Source: Clostridia bacterium (GTDB lineage Bacteria; Bacillota; Clostridia; DUPQ01). Taken from it: a stretch of 12,285 nt of DNA. Of this stretch, positions 1 to 5,846 are shown in pieces. Below the pieces are notes generated by a model. It was not told the DNA's origin, searched no databases, and saw only the letters and a program-made list of their open reading frames with translations. The translations under genes were made by a program, and so were the position numbers. The stretch lies in NCBI GenBank assembly GCA_028690885.1, contig JAQVAJ010000015.1:1-12285 (forward strand), given 5' to 3'. The number at the start of each line of letters is the position of its first letter. Within the stretch, counting starts at the first letter, position 1.

Positions 1-1
1 C

Positions 2-709
2 GAAGGGATAGTTGGTGCTTTTAAAGGTAACACTTCATTTGCTGATGCTTTCAGGTTTTTAAGCATTCAGGTGCTTGGAGTTGCAGCTGTTGCTCTTTGG
101 GTAGCTATAACAATGACTGCTATGTTCCTGATAATTAAGAAAACTGTCGGATTAAGAGTTTCAAAAGAAGAGGAAATCGGGGGACTGGACTTTTCTGAGC
201 ATAATCTTGCAACAGCATACTCAGGCTTTTTATTAAATAATGAACTGGATATAGACAAGTTGAATGTCATAGAATATCACCCATCAGAAACAACACCTGC
301 TCAGATGAAGCATGTTAGTGGGAAAACTGTTAATGATAAACTGCAGCCAAAGATGACTTTAGTATCTATAATACTTAAAAAACCAAAATTTGAAGCTTTA
401 AAATATGCTTTAAATAAGATAGGGGTTACAGGAATGACTGTTACAGAGGTAATGGGATGTGGAATGCAGAACGGACATACAGAGACTTACAGGGGTGCGC
501 CATTGGATATAACGCTGGTTCCGAAACTTAAGGTTGATGTAGTTATAAGTGCAGTACCAGTTGAAAAAGTAATAGAAGCAGCAAAGACTGTACTTAACAC
601 CGGAGCACTTGGTGACGGCAAAATCTTCATATCAGATATAGAGGATGTTGTTAAGATAAGGACGGGGGAACGAGGATTTGACGCATTACAGGATAAGTAC
701 TGTCAATAG
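2..709 (+). CDS. amt: Ammonium transporter fused to a P-II (GlnB-type) regulatory domain, 3' part
   Basis: This is the C-terminal 235 residues of a gene that begins upstream of the window. Visible residues about 20-45 form the last membrane helix of an Amt/MEP ammonium channel, followed by the conserved cytoplasmic tail (GLRVSKEEEIGGLD, EHNLATAY). A linker of about 35 residues leads into a complete P-II domain at about 117-230. The P-II signatures are GMTVTEV, QNGHTETYRG in the T-loop, GDGKIF and IRTGE. P-II proteins bind ATP/ADP and 2-oxoglutarate and gate Amt channels, so the fusion probably gates its own channel at the membrane. The position of the uridylylated T-loop tyrosine (Tyr51 of E. 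coli GlnB) is Leu here, so PII uridylylation is unlikely; the 2-oxoglutarate/Mg-linked Gln (Gln39 of GlnB) is kept. The domain calls are firm from the motifs, while self-gating is inferred. Confidence 0.93.
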   Translation, partial: EGIVGAFKGNTSFADAFRFLSIQVLGVAAVALWVAITMTAMFLIIKKTVGLRVSKEEEIGGLDFSEHNLATAYSGFLLNNELDIDKLNVIEYHPSETTPAQMKHVSGKTVNDKLQPKMTLVSIILKKPKFEALKYALNKIGVTGMTVTEVMGCGMQNGHTETYRGAPLDITLVPKLKVDVVISAVPVEKVIEAAKTVLNTGALGDGKIFISDIEDVVKIRTGERGFDALQDKYCQ

Positions 710-719
710 TATTATTTTG

Positions 720-748
720 AAGATCTCAATGGCGAGGTCTTTTTTTTT
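720..748 (+). terminator. Intrinsic terminator after the Amt-PII gene
   Basis: An 8-bp stem, AAGATCTC (720-727) with GAGGTCTT (734-741) including one G-U pair, closes a 6-nt loop and runs into eight or more T residues. It lies 10 bp after the stop codon and separates the transporter gene from the next operon. Confidence 0.88.
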
Positions 749-790
749 GAAACTTATGAAATTGTTAATGTTCTTTGACAGGTTGATTTC

Positions 791-819
791 AAGACAAAGA
801 GGTTTATTTATGTTATCAT
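791..819 (+). promoter_or_regulatory. Candidate extended -10 promoter very close to the histidine phosphatase start
   Basis: TGTTATCAT at 811-819 is an extended -10 element (TG, one base, then five of six matches to TATAAT). A weak -35, AAGACA, lies at 791-796 with 17-bp spacing. Transcription from it would begin at about 825-827, right at the ATG at 826, giving a leaderless or nearly leaderless message. A better -35 match, TTGACA at 775-780, has no -10 at proper spacing. The call rests on motif matches only. Confidence 0.35.
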
Positions 820-821
820 AA
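798..821 (+). promoter_or_regulatory. Possible three-codon leader ORF ahead of the histidine phosphatase gene
   Basis: AGAGG at 798-802 is well spaced (7 nt) from an ATG at 810, which opens a frame of only three sense codons (Met-Leu-Ser) ending in TAA at 819-821. The next ATG, at 826, starts the phosphatase, which has no ribosome binding site of its own in the usual window. Ribosomes ending on the mini-ORF could reinitiate 4 nt downstream. This competes with the leaderless model, and chance cannot be ruled out. Confidence 0.3.
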
Positions 822-825
822 TCAT

Positions 826-1389
826 ATGAGAATTTTACTAATCAGACACGGTCAGACCGATTGGAACATTAACGATAAAGTGCAGGGATCATCGGATATA
901 CCACTTAATGAAACAGGCATACAGCAGGCTTACGAGACAAAAAAGATTTTAGATAATTATGAATTTGATGTTGTGATATCATCTCCGCTTGGCAGAGCTG
1001 TACATACAGCTAATATAGTATGTGAAGATCGAGATAATGAGATATTGATAGATGAAAGACTTAAAGAGAGGGACTTTGGAAAGTTTGAAGGAATTTCATA
1101 CAGGAAAAATATGGAATACCGAAAAGGAGCATGGTCTCTTAAGATGGAGGAGCAACTAGATACAGTTGAGGCGTATCCTTTGTTTTATGAAAGGATATCA
1201 GGATTTTTAGATGATATATTAAATAAATATTATGATAAGAATATATTATTAGTTGCACATGGAGGGGTGTCTATTGCAGTAGGGCACTACTTTAAAGGAG
1301 TTCCACAAAATGGTGTAGTACATGACTATATATTAGATAACTGTGCTGTTGCAGAATATGACGAAGAAATAATAAAGGCTAAGATATGA
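826..1389 (+). CDS. Histidine phosphatase family protein (phosphoglycerate mutase-like)
   Basis: This 187-residue protein belongs to branch 2-type histidine phosphatases (the cobC/gpmB/PhoE group). The catalytic RHG motif is at residues 7-9 (LIRHGQTDW), with His8 the expected phospho-acceptor. Other active-site residues are Arg57 (SSPLGRA), the acid Glu81 (ERDFGKFEG) and the second His145 (VAHGGVS). The length is normal for the family, and there is no signal peptide, so it is cytoplasmic. These enzymes remove phosphate from small metabolites, and the substrate cannot be read from sequence. No Shine-Dalgarno sits 5-10 nt before the ATG, which suggests leaderless or reinitiated translation. The stop overlaps the next start as ATGA, so the two are probably coupled. 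CobC (alpha-ribazole phosphatase) is possible, but no cobalamin genes are nearby. Confidence 0.92.
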   Translation: MRILLIRHGQTDWNINDKVQGSSDIPLNETGIQQAYETKKILDNYEFDVVISSPLGRAVHTANIVCEDRDNEILIDERLKERDFGKFEGISYRKNMEYRKGAWSLKMEEQLDTVEAYPLFYERISGFLDDILNKYYDKNILLVAHGGVSIAVGHYFKGVPQNGVVHDYILDNCAVAEYDEEIIKAKI

Positions 1390-2861
1390 TAGAATTCAAT
1401 GTTTCAAAATCCAGATATATAAGAGCTGTTCAGTGCCTGAAAATGTACTGGATGGACAGAGTCAAACCACAAGAGTTTGACAATTCAGTTTTAGATGAAG
1501 CTGTTTTGGAAAATGGTAATGATGTAGGCGAACTTGCTTTAAGTATTTTTCCAGATATATCAAAAGTTGCTTTTGAGACTGACAAGCAGATTATGATAAA
1601 TCAGACAAAACAGTTTATAGATAATAAAAGCAAATACATTGCTGAAGCATCCTTTTCATATATGGGCCGTTTTTTGAGTGTTGATATTTTAGAGATTTAT
1701 GAAGATGGAGTGGTTATTAATGAAGTTAAGAGTTCAACCAGTGTAAAAGATGTGTATATTGATGATGTGGCTTACCAAAGTTATATTCTTAATCTTCTTG
1801 GAATGAATGTCAGAAAAGCAAATGTTATTATTCTTAATTCAGAATATACAAGACAGGGTAATTTAGATTTAAGTAAACTGTTTTCTATTAATGATGTTAC
1901 TGAACAGGCTTATTCCAGGCATAGCAAAGTTGAGGAATTATTAGATTTTTTATCACAGGACCTGGATTTGGAAAAAGAACCGGAAATAAATATTGCAGAG
2001 CATTGTTTTTCACCGTATCCTTGCGGATATTTTGGATATTGTACAAAACATCTGCCAGAAGATAATATATTTACTATAAGAAATCTTAATAGGAAAAATA
2101 AACTGATGATGTATCATAGTGGGATATATTCTTTTGATGATGTGATTAACAGTAAAGAAATATATGCCAAATTAAGACCAGTTATAAAAGATCAGTTACA
2201 GGAAAAATTTGTAATCGATAAGAAGCAGATAGCAAGGTTTCTTGCTAATTTCTATTACCCAATATATTATCTTGATTTTGAAACAGTACAATATGCCATA
2301 CCGCCATATGATGGAATGAAACCATATCAGCAGATGCCCTTTCAATACTCTTTGCATATAGAGCAAGAAGATGGTACTGTTGAGCATAAAGAATATTTAG
2401 CTAAGGATGGTTTTGACTGCAGAAAAGAATTAGCTGAGAACCTTATAAACGATATACCAAGACAATCCTGTTCTTTAGCATACAATATGGCTTTTGAAAA
2501 AGGGATTATTGCGGATCTTGCATATCAGTATCCTCAACACTATACTGCCTTAATGGATATATACAATAATATGGTGGATTTAATGGTTCCTTTTAAGAAT
2601 CACTGGTATTATGATAAAGCTATGCAGGGTAGTTATTCCATTAAGTATGTCCTGCCTGCTCTTTTTCCTGAAGATGATGCCATGAATTACAATAATCTTG
2701 AAGGAGTAAGAAAGGGTGGAGAGGCAATGGCGGCTTTTAAAAATATACCCTTGTTATCTGAAGAAGAGAAACAGACAGTCAGAAAACAGTTGCTGGAATA
2801 TTGCAAACTAGATACATATGCTATGGTGAAAATAATGAATAAGCTGAGGGAAATAGTATGA
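1386..2861 (+). CDS. DUF2779 family protein: Cas4/RecB-like nuclease module plus DEDD exonuclease-like module
   Basis: This 491-residue protein of unknown role carries two nuclease-like parts. The N-terminal half looks like a PD-(D/E)XK nuclease of the Cas4/RecB kind, with Asp100 (SVDILEI) and Glu113-x-Lys115 (INEVKSS). A cysteine set like that of Fe-S nucleases comprises Cys17 early on and Cys207, Cys213 and Cys219 after the core. The C-terminal half matches the DUF2779 RNase H-like fold: YLDFET gives Asp297 and Glu299, AYNMAFEKG lies at 365-373, Asp398 is in NNMVDLM, and CKLDTYAM gives Asp476. Together these form a plausible DEDD set. The start at 1386 has AAAGG 7 nt upstream and overlaps the preceding stop. 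The end overlaps the next start in the same ATGA way. A DNA or RNA processing or repair role is inferred, and no partner is evident. Confidence 0.87.
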   Translation: MIEFNVSKSRYIRAVQCLKMYWMDRVKPQEFDNSVLDEAVLENGNDVGELALSIFPDISKVAFETDKQIMINQTKQFIDNKSKYIAEASFSYMGRFLSVDILEIYEDGVVINEVKSSTSVKDVYIDDVAYQSYILNLLGMNVRKANVIILNSEYTRQGNLDLSKLFSINDVTEQAYSRHSKVEELLDFLSQDLDLEKEPEINIAEHCFSPYPCGYFGYCTKHLPEDNIFTIRNLNRKNKLMMYHSGIYSFDDVINSKEIYAKLRPVIKDQLQEKFVIDKKQIARFLANFYYPIYYLDFETVQYAIPPYDGMKPYQQMPFQYSLHIEQEDGTVEHKEYLAKDGFDCRKELAENLINDIPRQSCSLAYNMAFEKGIIADLAYQYPQHYTALMDIYNNMVDLMVPFKNHWYYDKAMQGSYSIKYVLPALFPEDDAMNYNNLEGVRKGGEAMAAFKNIPLLSEEEKQTVRKQLLEYCKLDTYAMVKIMNKLREIV

Positions 2862-2968
2862 AGAAAAAAGACAGCGAATACAAAAGCAAAGTAATAAAGA
2901 CTATAGTGATTGCACTAATAATTTTAGCTATATCAGCATTGCTGATTTACTGGTATTTTTTCAGGTAA
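2858..2968 (+). CDS. Small single-pass membrane protein, 36 residues
   Basis: This short frame is too small for routine gene calling. It begins with an ATG that overlaps the stop of the DUF2779 gene (ATGA) and is preceded by GAGGG at 2846-2850 with ideal 7-nt spacing. The protein starts with a basic, hydrophilic stretch (MKKKDSEYKSK). It continues as one hydrophobic helix at about residues 13-35 rich in Ile, Leu and Ala, with Trp/Tyr/Phe at its far edge, and ends in Arg36. The positive N-terminus predicts the N-terminus inside the cell. I do not recognise a family. The overlap, binding site and clean membrane-helix profile make it a likely real gene, co-translated with the nuclease-like protein. 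Confidence 0.7.
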   Translation: MKKKDSEYKSKVIKTIVIALIILAISALLIYWYFFR

Positions 2969-2975
2969 AGTATGG

Positions 2976-3001
2976 AAAAACACACAACCCTATATGTTTT
3001 T
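2976..3001. repeat. Inverted repeat just upstream of the catabolic operon
   Basis: AAAAACA (2976-2982) and TGTTTTT (2995-3001) form a perfect 7-bp inverted repeat around a 12-nt spacer. It lies between the small membrane gene and the -10 element of the next operon. It could be an operator or a weak terminator. The stem is almost all A/T and no T-run follows the hairpin, so neither role is secure. Confidence 0.3.
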
Positions 3002-3015
3002 ATGAACTATTGGGA

Positions 3016-3021
3016 TATAAT
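3016..3021 (+). promoter_or_regulatory. -10 element for the catabolic operon
   Basis: A perfect TATAAT lies 31 bp before the dehydrogenase start. No good -35 is found 16-18 bp upstream (TATGTT is the best, at 2993-2998). If used, the promoter probably depends on an activator, as in many sugar-induced operons. The nearby inverted repeat at 2976-3001 would fit an upstream regulator site. Confidence 0.4.
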
Positions 3022-3052
3022 AATATAAAGAATAATTTGTTGGGAGCAATAT

Positions 3053-3829
3053 ATGGAAATGTTAAAGAATAAGGTCGCCGTTATCACAGGTGCAGCACAA
3101 GGTCTCGGCGAAGCATTAGCACAAAGACTGGACAAAGAAGGATGTTCTGTTGTTGTGGCTGATTTGAATTATGAAAAAGCATTAGAAGTTGCAAATAAAT
3201 TAAAAAATGCAGTAGCATGTAAAGTTGATGTAACAAAAGAAGAAGAAGTTGATGCAATGACTCAGTTAGCTATTGATAAATTCGGAAGAATTGATGTATT
3301 TGTTAACAATGCAGGTATTGTAATATCCGGTTCAGCTCATGAATTTGATGTTAATAAATGGAGACTGGTACAGGATGTAAATTTATGGGGATACTTCATA
3401 TGCGCTAAATCAGCAGTAAAGCATATGATGAATAATGAAAATGGAGCATCATTTATACAGATAAACAGCAAGTCAGGCAAAAAAGGTTCTTTCAGGAATA
3501 GTGCCTATGCGGCTTCAAAATTTGGCGGAATAGGATTGACACAGAGTCTTGGTCTTGAATATGCTAAAAATAATATAAGGTTTAATGCCATATGTCCGGG
3601 AAATCTTTTGAATTCCCCACTATGGGTAAATAGTTTATTTAAACAGTATGCTGCTAATCAGGGCATAACTGAACAGGAAGTCAGACAGAAATACCTTGAT
3701 CAGGTTCCAATGGGCAGATCATGTGAATATGAGGATGTAGCCAATGTAATGGTCTTTTTAGCTTCTGAGATGTCAAGCTATATGACTGGACAGGCTATAA
3801 ATGTAACTGGTGGACAGGAAATGCGTTAA
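3053..3829 (+). CDS. Short-chain dehydrogenase, sorbitol-6-phosphate dehydrogenase/RhaW-like
   Basis: This 258-residue classical SDR is a cytoplasmic NAD(P)-dependent oxidoreductase. The nucleotide-binding TGAAQGLG is at residues 12-19. Asp37 at the end of the second strand (VVVADLN) favours NAD over NADP. NNAG is at 85-88, and the catalytic tetrad is Asn110, Ser139, Tyr152 (AYAAS) and Lys156. The stretch from INSKSGKKG to VTGGQ resembles sorbitol-6-phosphate 2-dehydrogenases and also the SDR half of RhaEW, the fused rhamnulose-1-phosphate aldolase/lactaldehyde dehydrogenase. With rhamnulokinase and a class II aldolase downstream, lactaldehyde or a sugar-alcohol phosphate is the likely substrate, but sequence alone does not decide. 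GGGAG lies 6 nt before the ATG. This is the first gene of the operon, and the next start follows its stop by 2 bp. Confidence 0.9.
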   Translation: MEMLKNKVAVITGAAQGLGEALAQRLDKEGCSVVVADLNYEKALEVANKLKNAVACKVDVTKEEEVDAMTQLAIDKFGRIDVFVNNAGIVISGSAHEFDVNKWRLVQDVNLWGYFICAKSAVKHMMNNENGASFIQINSKSGKKGSFRNSAYAASKFGGIGLTQSLGLEYAKNNIRFNAICPGNLLNSPLWVNSLFKQYAANQGITEQEVRQKYLDQVPMGRSCEYEDVANVMVFLASEMSSYMTGQAINVTGGQEMR

Positions 3830-3831
3830 AT

Positions 3832-5052
3832 ATGAATCAATACTTTCTTTTACAAATCGAAAATCTTAATAATCCGAAGAGCGAAGAAAGACTGAATAGT
3901 TTAAGAGTGCTGAAAAATGCCATTGATAAGGGTGATATTCAAAAGCCCTTATTTTTTAACGATGTAAATAATCACATTCATACAAATTATTCATTTTCAC
4001 CATATAGTCCCACTAAAGCACTTTTTATGGCATATATGAACGGTCTTAAGACAGCAGGCATTATGGATCATGATTCTGCTGCAGGATGTGAAGAGTTCAT
4101 ACAGGCAGGTGCAATACTTGATATGCCGATAACATGCGGGATTGAAGTAAGGGTCCGTATGGACAAGACGGAGTTGAATGGTATAAGGATAAATAACCCA
4201 GACCAGGATTCAGTAGCCTATGTAGCTCTGCATGGGATACCTCACCAGCACATAAAAACAATACAGGATTTTATGGCTCCTTACAGAGAAGCCAGAAACA
4301 TAAGAAATCAGATGATGTGCAATAAGATAAATGATCTTTTCGGTAAATATGACATCTTTATAGATTTCGAAAAAGATGTACTTCCGTTATCTTTGTATCA
4401 ACAAGGCGGTTCAGTTACCGAAAGGCATATATCCTATGCGCTAGCGCTTAAGATGATAGACCATTTTCATAAAGGAAAGGCGCTTGTATCTTTTTATAAG
4501 CAGACATTGAAACTGCCTCTTAGCGAGAAGAATGAAAATCTCTTAAGTGACGAGAATAACCCCGTATATGAATTTGATCTTTTAGGTGCGATTAAAAGTG
4601 ATCTTATATCTTTATTCTATGTTGACGCATATGATGAGTGTCCGGATGTAAAAGATATAATTGCTTTATGCAATAAGACAAAAGCAATATCTGCTTATGC
4701 ATACTTAGGTGATGTAAAAAATTCGGTTACAGGAGATAAAAAACCTCAGAAGTTTGAAGACTCATACATAGATAAACTCTTCTATATCTTAAAAGAACTT
4801 GGTTTTAATGCTGTTACCTATATGCCTTCAAGAAATACCAAAGAGCAGCTTGTCAGGGTAAAAGCATTATGTGAGCAATATCAATTATTTCAGATAAGTG
4901 GAGAAGACATTCACTCGCCAAGGCAGAATTTCGTATGTAAGGCAATGAGGGATTCATTTTTTGACAAGTTGAGAGAATCCACGTATGCTTTAATTAAGCA
5001 TGAACAGGAAGCGACTAAGGACATAACCAAAGCTATGTTTTATAATAAATAG
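3832..5052 (+). CDS. PHP-domain protein (putative metal-dependent phosphoesterase)
   Basis: This 406-residue protein has PHP-type metal-binding motifs. At the N-terminus are NHIHT (His48, His50), MDHD (Asp79-His80-Asp81) and CGIEV (Glu105). Further on are His134 in VALHG, His199 in TERHIS, and near the end ISGEDIH (Asp359, His361), the usual last motif of the barrel. About 230 residues separate Glu105 from the first C-terminal core segments. This is longer than in small PHP phosphatases of the HisK or TrpH type, so a sizeable insertion is likely. PHP proteins usually hydrolyse phosphate esters with two or three metal ions. Its place between an SDR and sugar kinase/aldolase genes suggests a sugar phosphate or related repair substrate, which is inference. 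AGGA lies 12 nt before the ATG. Confidence 0.85.
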   Translation: MNQYFLLQIENLNNPKSEERLNSLRVLKNAIDKGDIQKPLFFNDVNNHIHTNYSFSPYSPTKALFMAYMNGLKTAGIMDHDSAAGCEEFIQAGAILDMPITCGIEVRVRMDKTELNGIRINNPDQDSVAYVALHGIPHQHIKTIQDFMAPYREARNIRNQMMCNKINDLFGKYDIFIDFEKDVLPLSLYQQGGSVTERHISYALALKMIDHFHKGKALVSFYKQTLKLPLSEKNENLLSDENNPVYEFDLLGAIKSDLISLFYVDAYDECPDVKDIIALCNKTKAISAYAYLGDVKNSVTGDKKPQKFEDSYIDKLFYILKELGFNAVTYMPSRNTKEQLVRVKALCEQYQLFQISGEDIHSPRQNFVCKAMRDSFFDKLRESTYALIKHEQEATKDITKAMFYNK

Positions 5053-5055
5053 GAA

Positions 5056-5063
5056 AGAAGGTG
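5056..5063 (+). promoter_or_regulatory. Ribosome binding site that sets the Fic gene start
   Basis: AGAAGGTG lies 7 nt before a TTG at 5071 but only 1 nt before the first in-frame TTG at 5065, so 5071 is the better start. Confidence 0.6.
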
Positions 5064-5070
5064 TTTGCAA

Positions 5071-5802
5071 TTGAGCTACGAAGAATTGTGCAGGAAAAGA
5101 GATTATGTGAACAGTAATTTGTCCAAGTTATCCACAGAGCAGATTGAGGCTCTGGAAAAAGAATTCGAGTGCAGCTATACCTATGAATCTACTAAAATCA
5201 AAGGAAACAGGCTTTCCAGAGATGAAGTCAGAAGCATTTTGGAAAACAATGCAAAAGACATGGAGAAAGATAACGATGTACTCGAGATTACAGACCATAG
5301 CAAGGCTTTTCGTTTCATGAAGATGTATTTGAAAAAGAATACATATCTTGATGAAGAAGCAGTAAAAGAGATTAATGCTATTGTTGTTGAGGACATATCA
5401 GTAGGCGGAGTATACAGAAATGTAAATCTTCTGATACCTGGAAGAAAGCATGTGCCGCCATCACCAGAAAAGGCATACTATAAAATGAAGAAGTACTTTA
5501 ACGAACTTCCTTATCTTCCTTATGAGACAGCTACTGAAAAAGCAATGTATGCATATGCCATGTTTATGAAAATACATCCATTTGTAGATGGTAACAGCAG
5601 AACAGGCAAACTGATAATGAATTATGTTCTTATGAAAGAAGGATTCCTGCCAATATACATACCTAAAGAAAGATATAAAGAGTATGTAAAGGCTTTCGAG
5701 CTATTTGCTTTAGAAGACCAGTTAGAACCTTTGTCAAAACTGGCTGCTGAATTTGAGAATGCTCAGCTTGATAAGTATATTGAGAAAATAGACTTAGCAT
5801 AA
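5071..5802 (+). CDS. Fic family protein with variant active-site and inhibitory motifs
   Basis: This 243-residue Fic-domain protein probably starts at TTG 5071. An in-frame TTG at 5065 would add two residues. Fic enzymes usually move AMP from ATP onto a hydroxyl of a target protein. The Fic core motif is at residues 169-180 (HPFVDGNSRTGK). The catalytic His169, Phe171, Asp173, Gly174, Asn175 and Arg177 are kept, but the second Gly of GNGR is Ser176 and the final Arg is Lys180. The N-terminal inhibitory helix normally reads (S/T)xxxE(G/N). Here it is STKIKGN (40-46), with Lys44 in place of the inhibitory Glu. The flap region (VGGVYRNVN, IPGRKHVPPSP) is well preserved. No antitoxin gene is adjacent. 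It sits inside a sugar operon, so a role in modifying an enzyme of that pathway is possible but unproven. Confidence 0.9.
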   Translation: MSYEELCRKRDYVNSNLSKLSTEQIEALEKEFECSYTYESTKIKGNRLSRDEVRSILENNAKDMEKDNDVLEITDHSKAFRFMKMYLKKNTYLDEEAVKEINAIVVEDISVGGVYRNVNLLIPGRKHVPPSPEKAYYKMKKYFNELPYLPYETATEKAMYAYAMFMKIHPFVDGNSRTGKLIMNYVLMKEGFLPIYIPKERYKEYVKAFELFALEDQLEPLSKLAAEFENAQLDKYIEKIDLA

Positions 5803-5846
5803 TTTTTATTTAATAGTGAATCAATAAAAATCATTGGAGGTATGAA

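Noticed and set aside
67..270. Open frame on the minus strand opposite the Amt-PII gene
   Set aside because: It is a shadow of a well-supported coding region, with no ribosome binding site or recognisable protein. The same holds for the minus-strand frames at 2196-2387, 5181-5396, 6257-6493, 6557-6742, 9071-9268, 10302-10487, 10799-11026 and 11039-11221.
775..780. Perfect TTGACA upstream of the histidine phosphatase
   Set aside because: No -10-like hexamer occurs 16-18 bp downstream, so it is not called as a promoter.
1386..2861. Cas4-like gene as a sign of a CRISPR locus
   Set aside because: No direct-repeat array and no other cas genes are visible in the window. The protein matches DUF2779 architecture instead.
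2976..3001. Hairpin after the small membrane gene as an intrinsic terminator
   Set aside because: The 7-bp stem is nearly all A/T, the loop is 12 nt, and no T-run follows beyond the stem itself. It is kept only as an inverted repeat.
5071..5802. Fic gene as part of a Fic/antitoxin (FicT/FicA or Doc/Phd) pair
   Set aside because: No small antitoxin-like frame lies next to it; its neighbours are PHP and rhaB genes in one operon.
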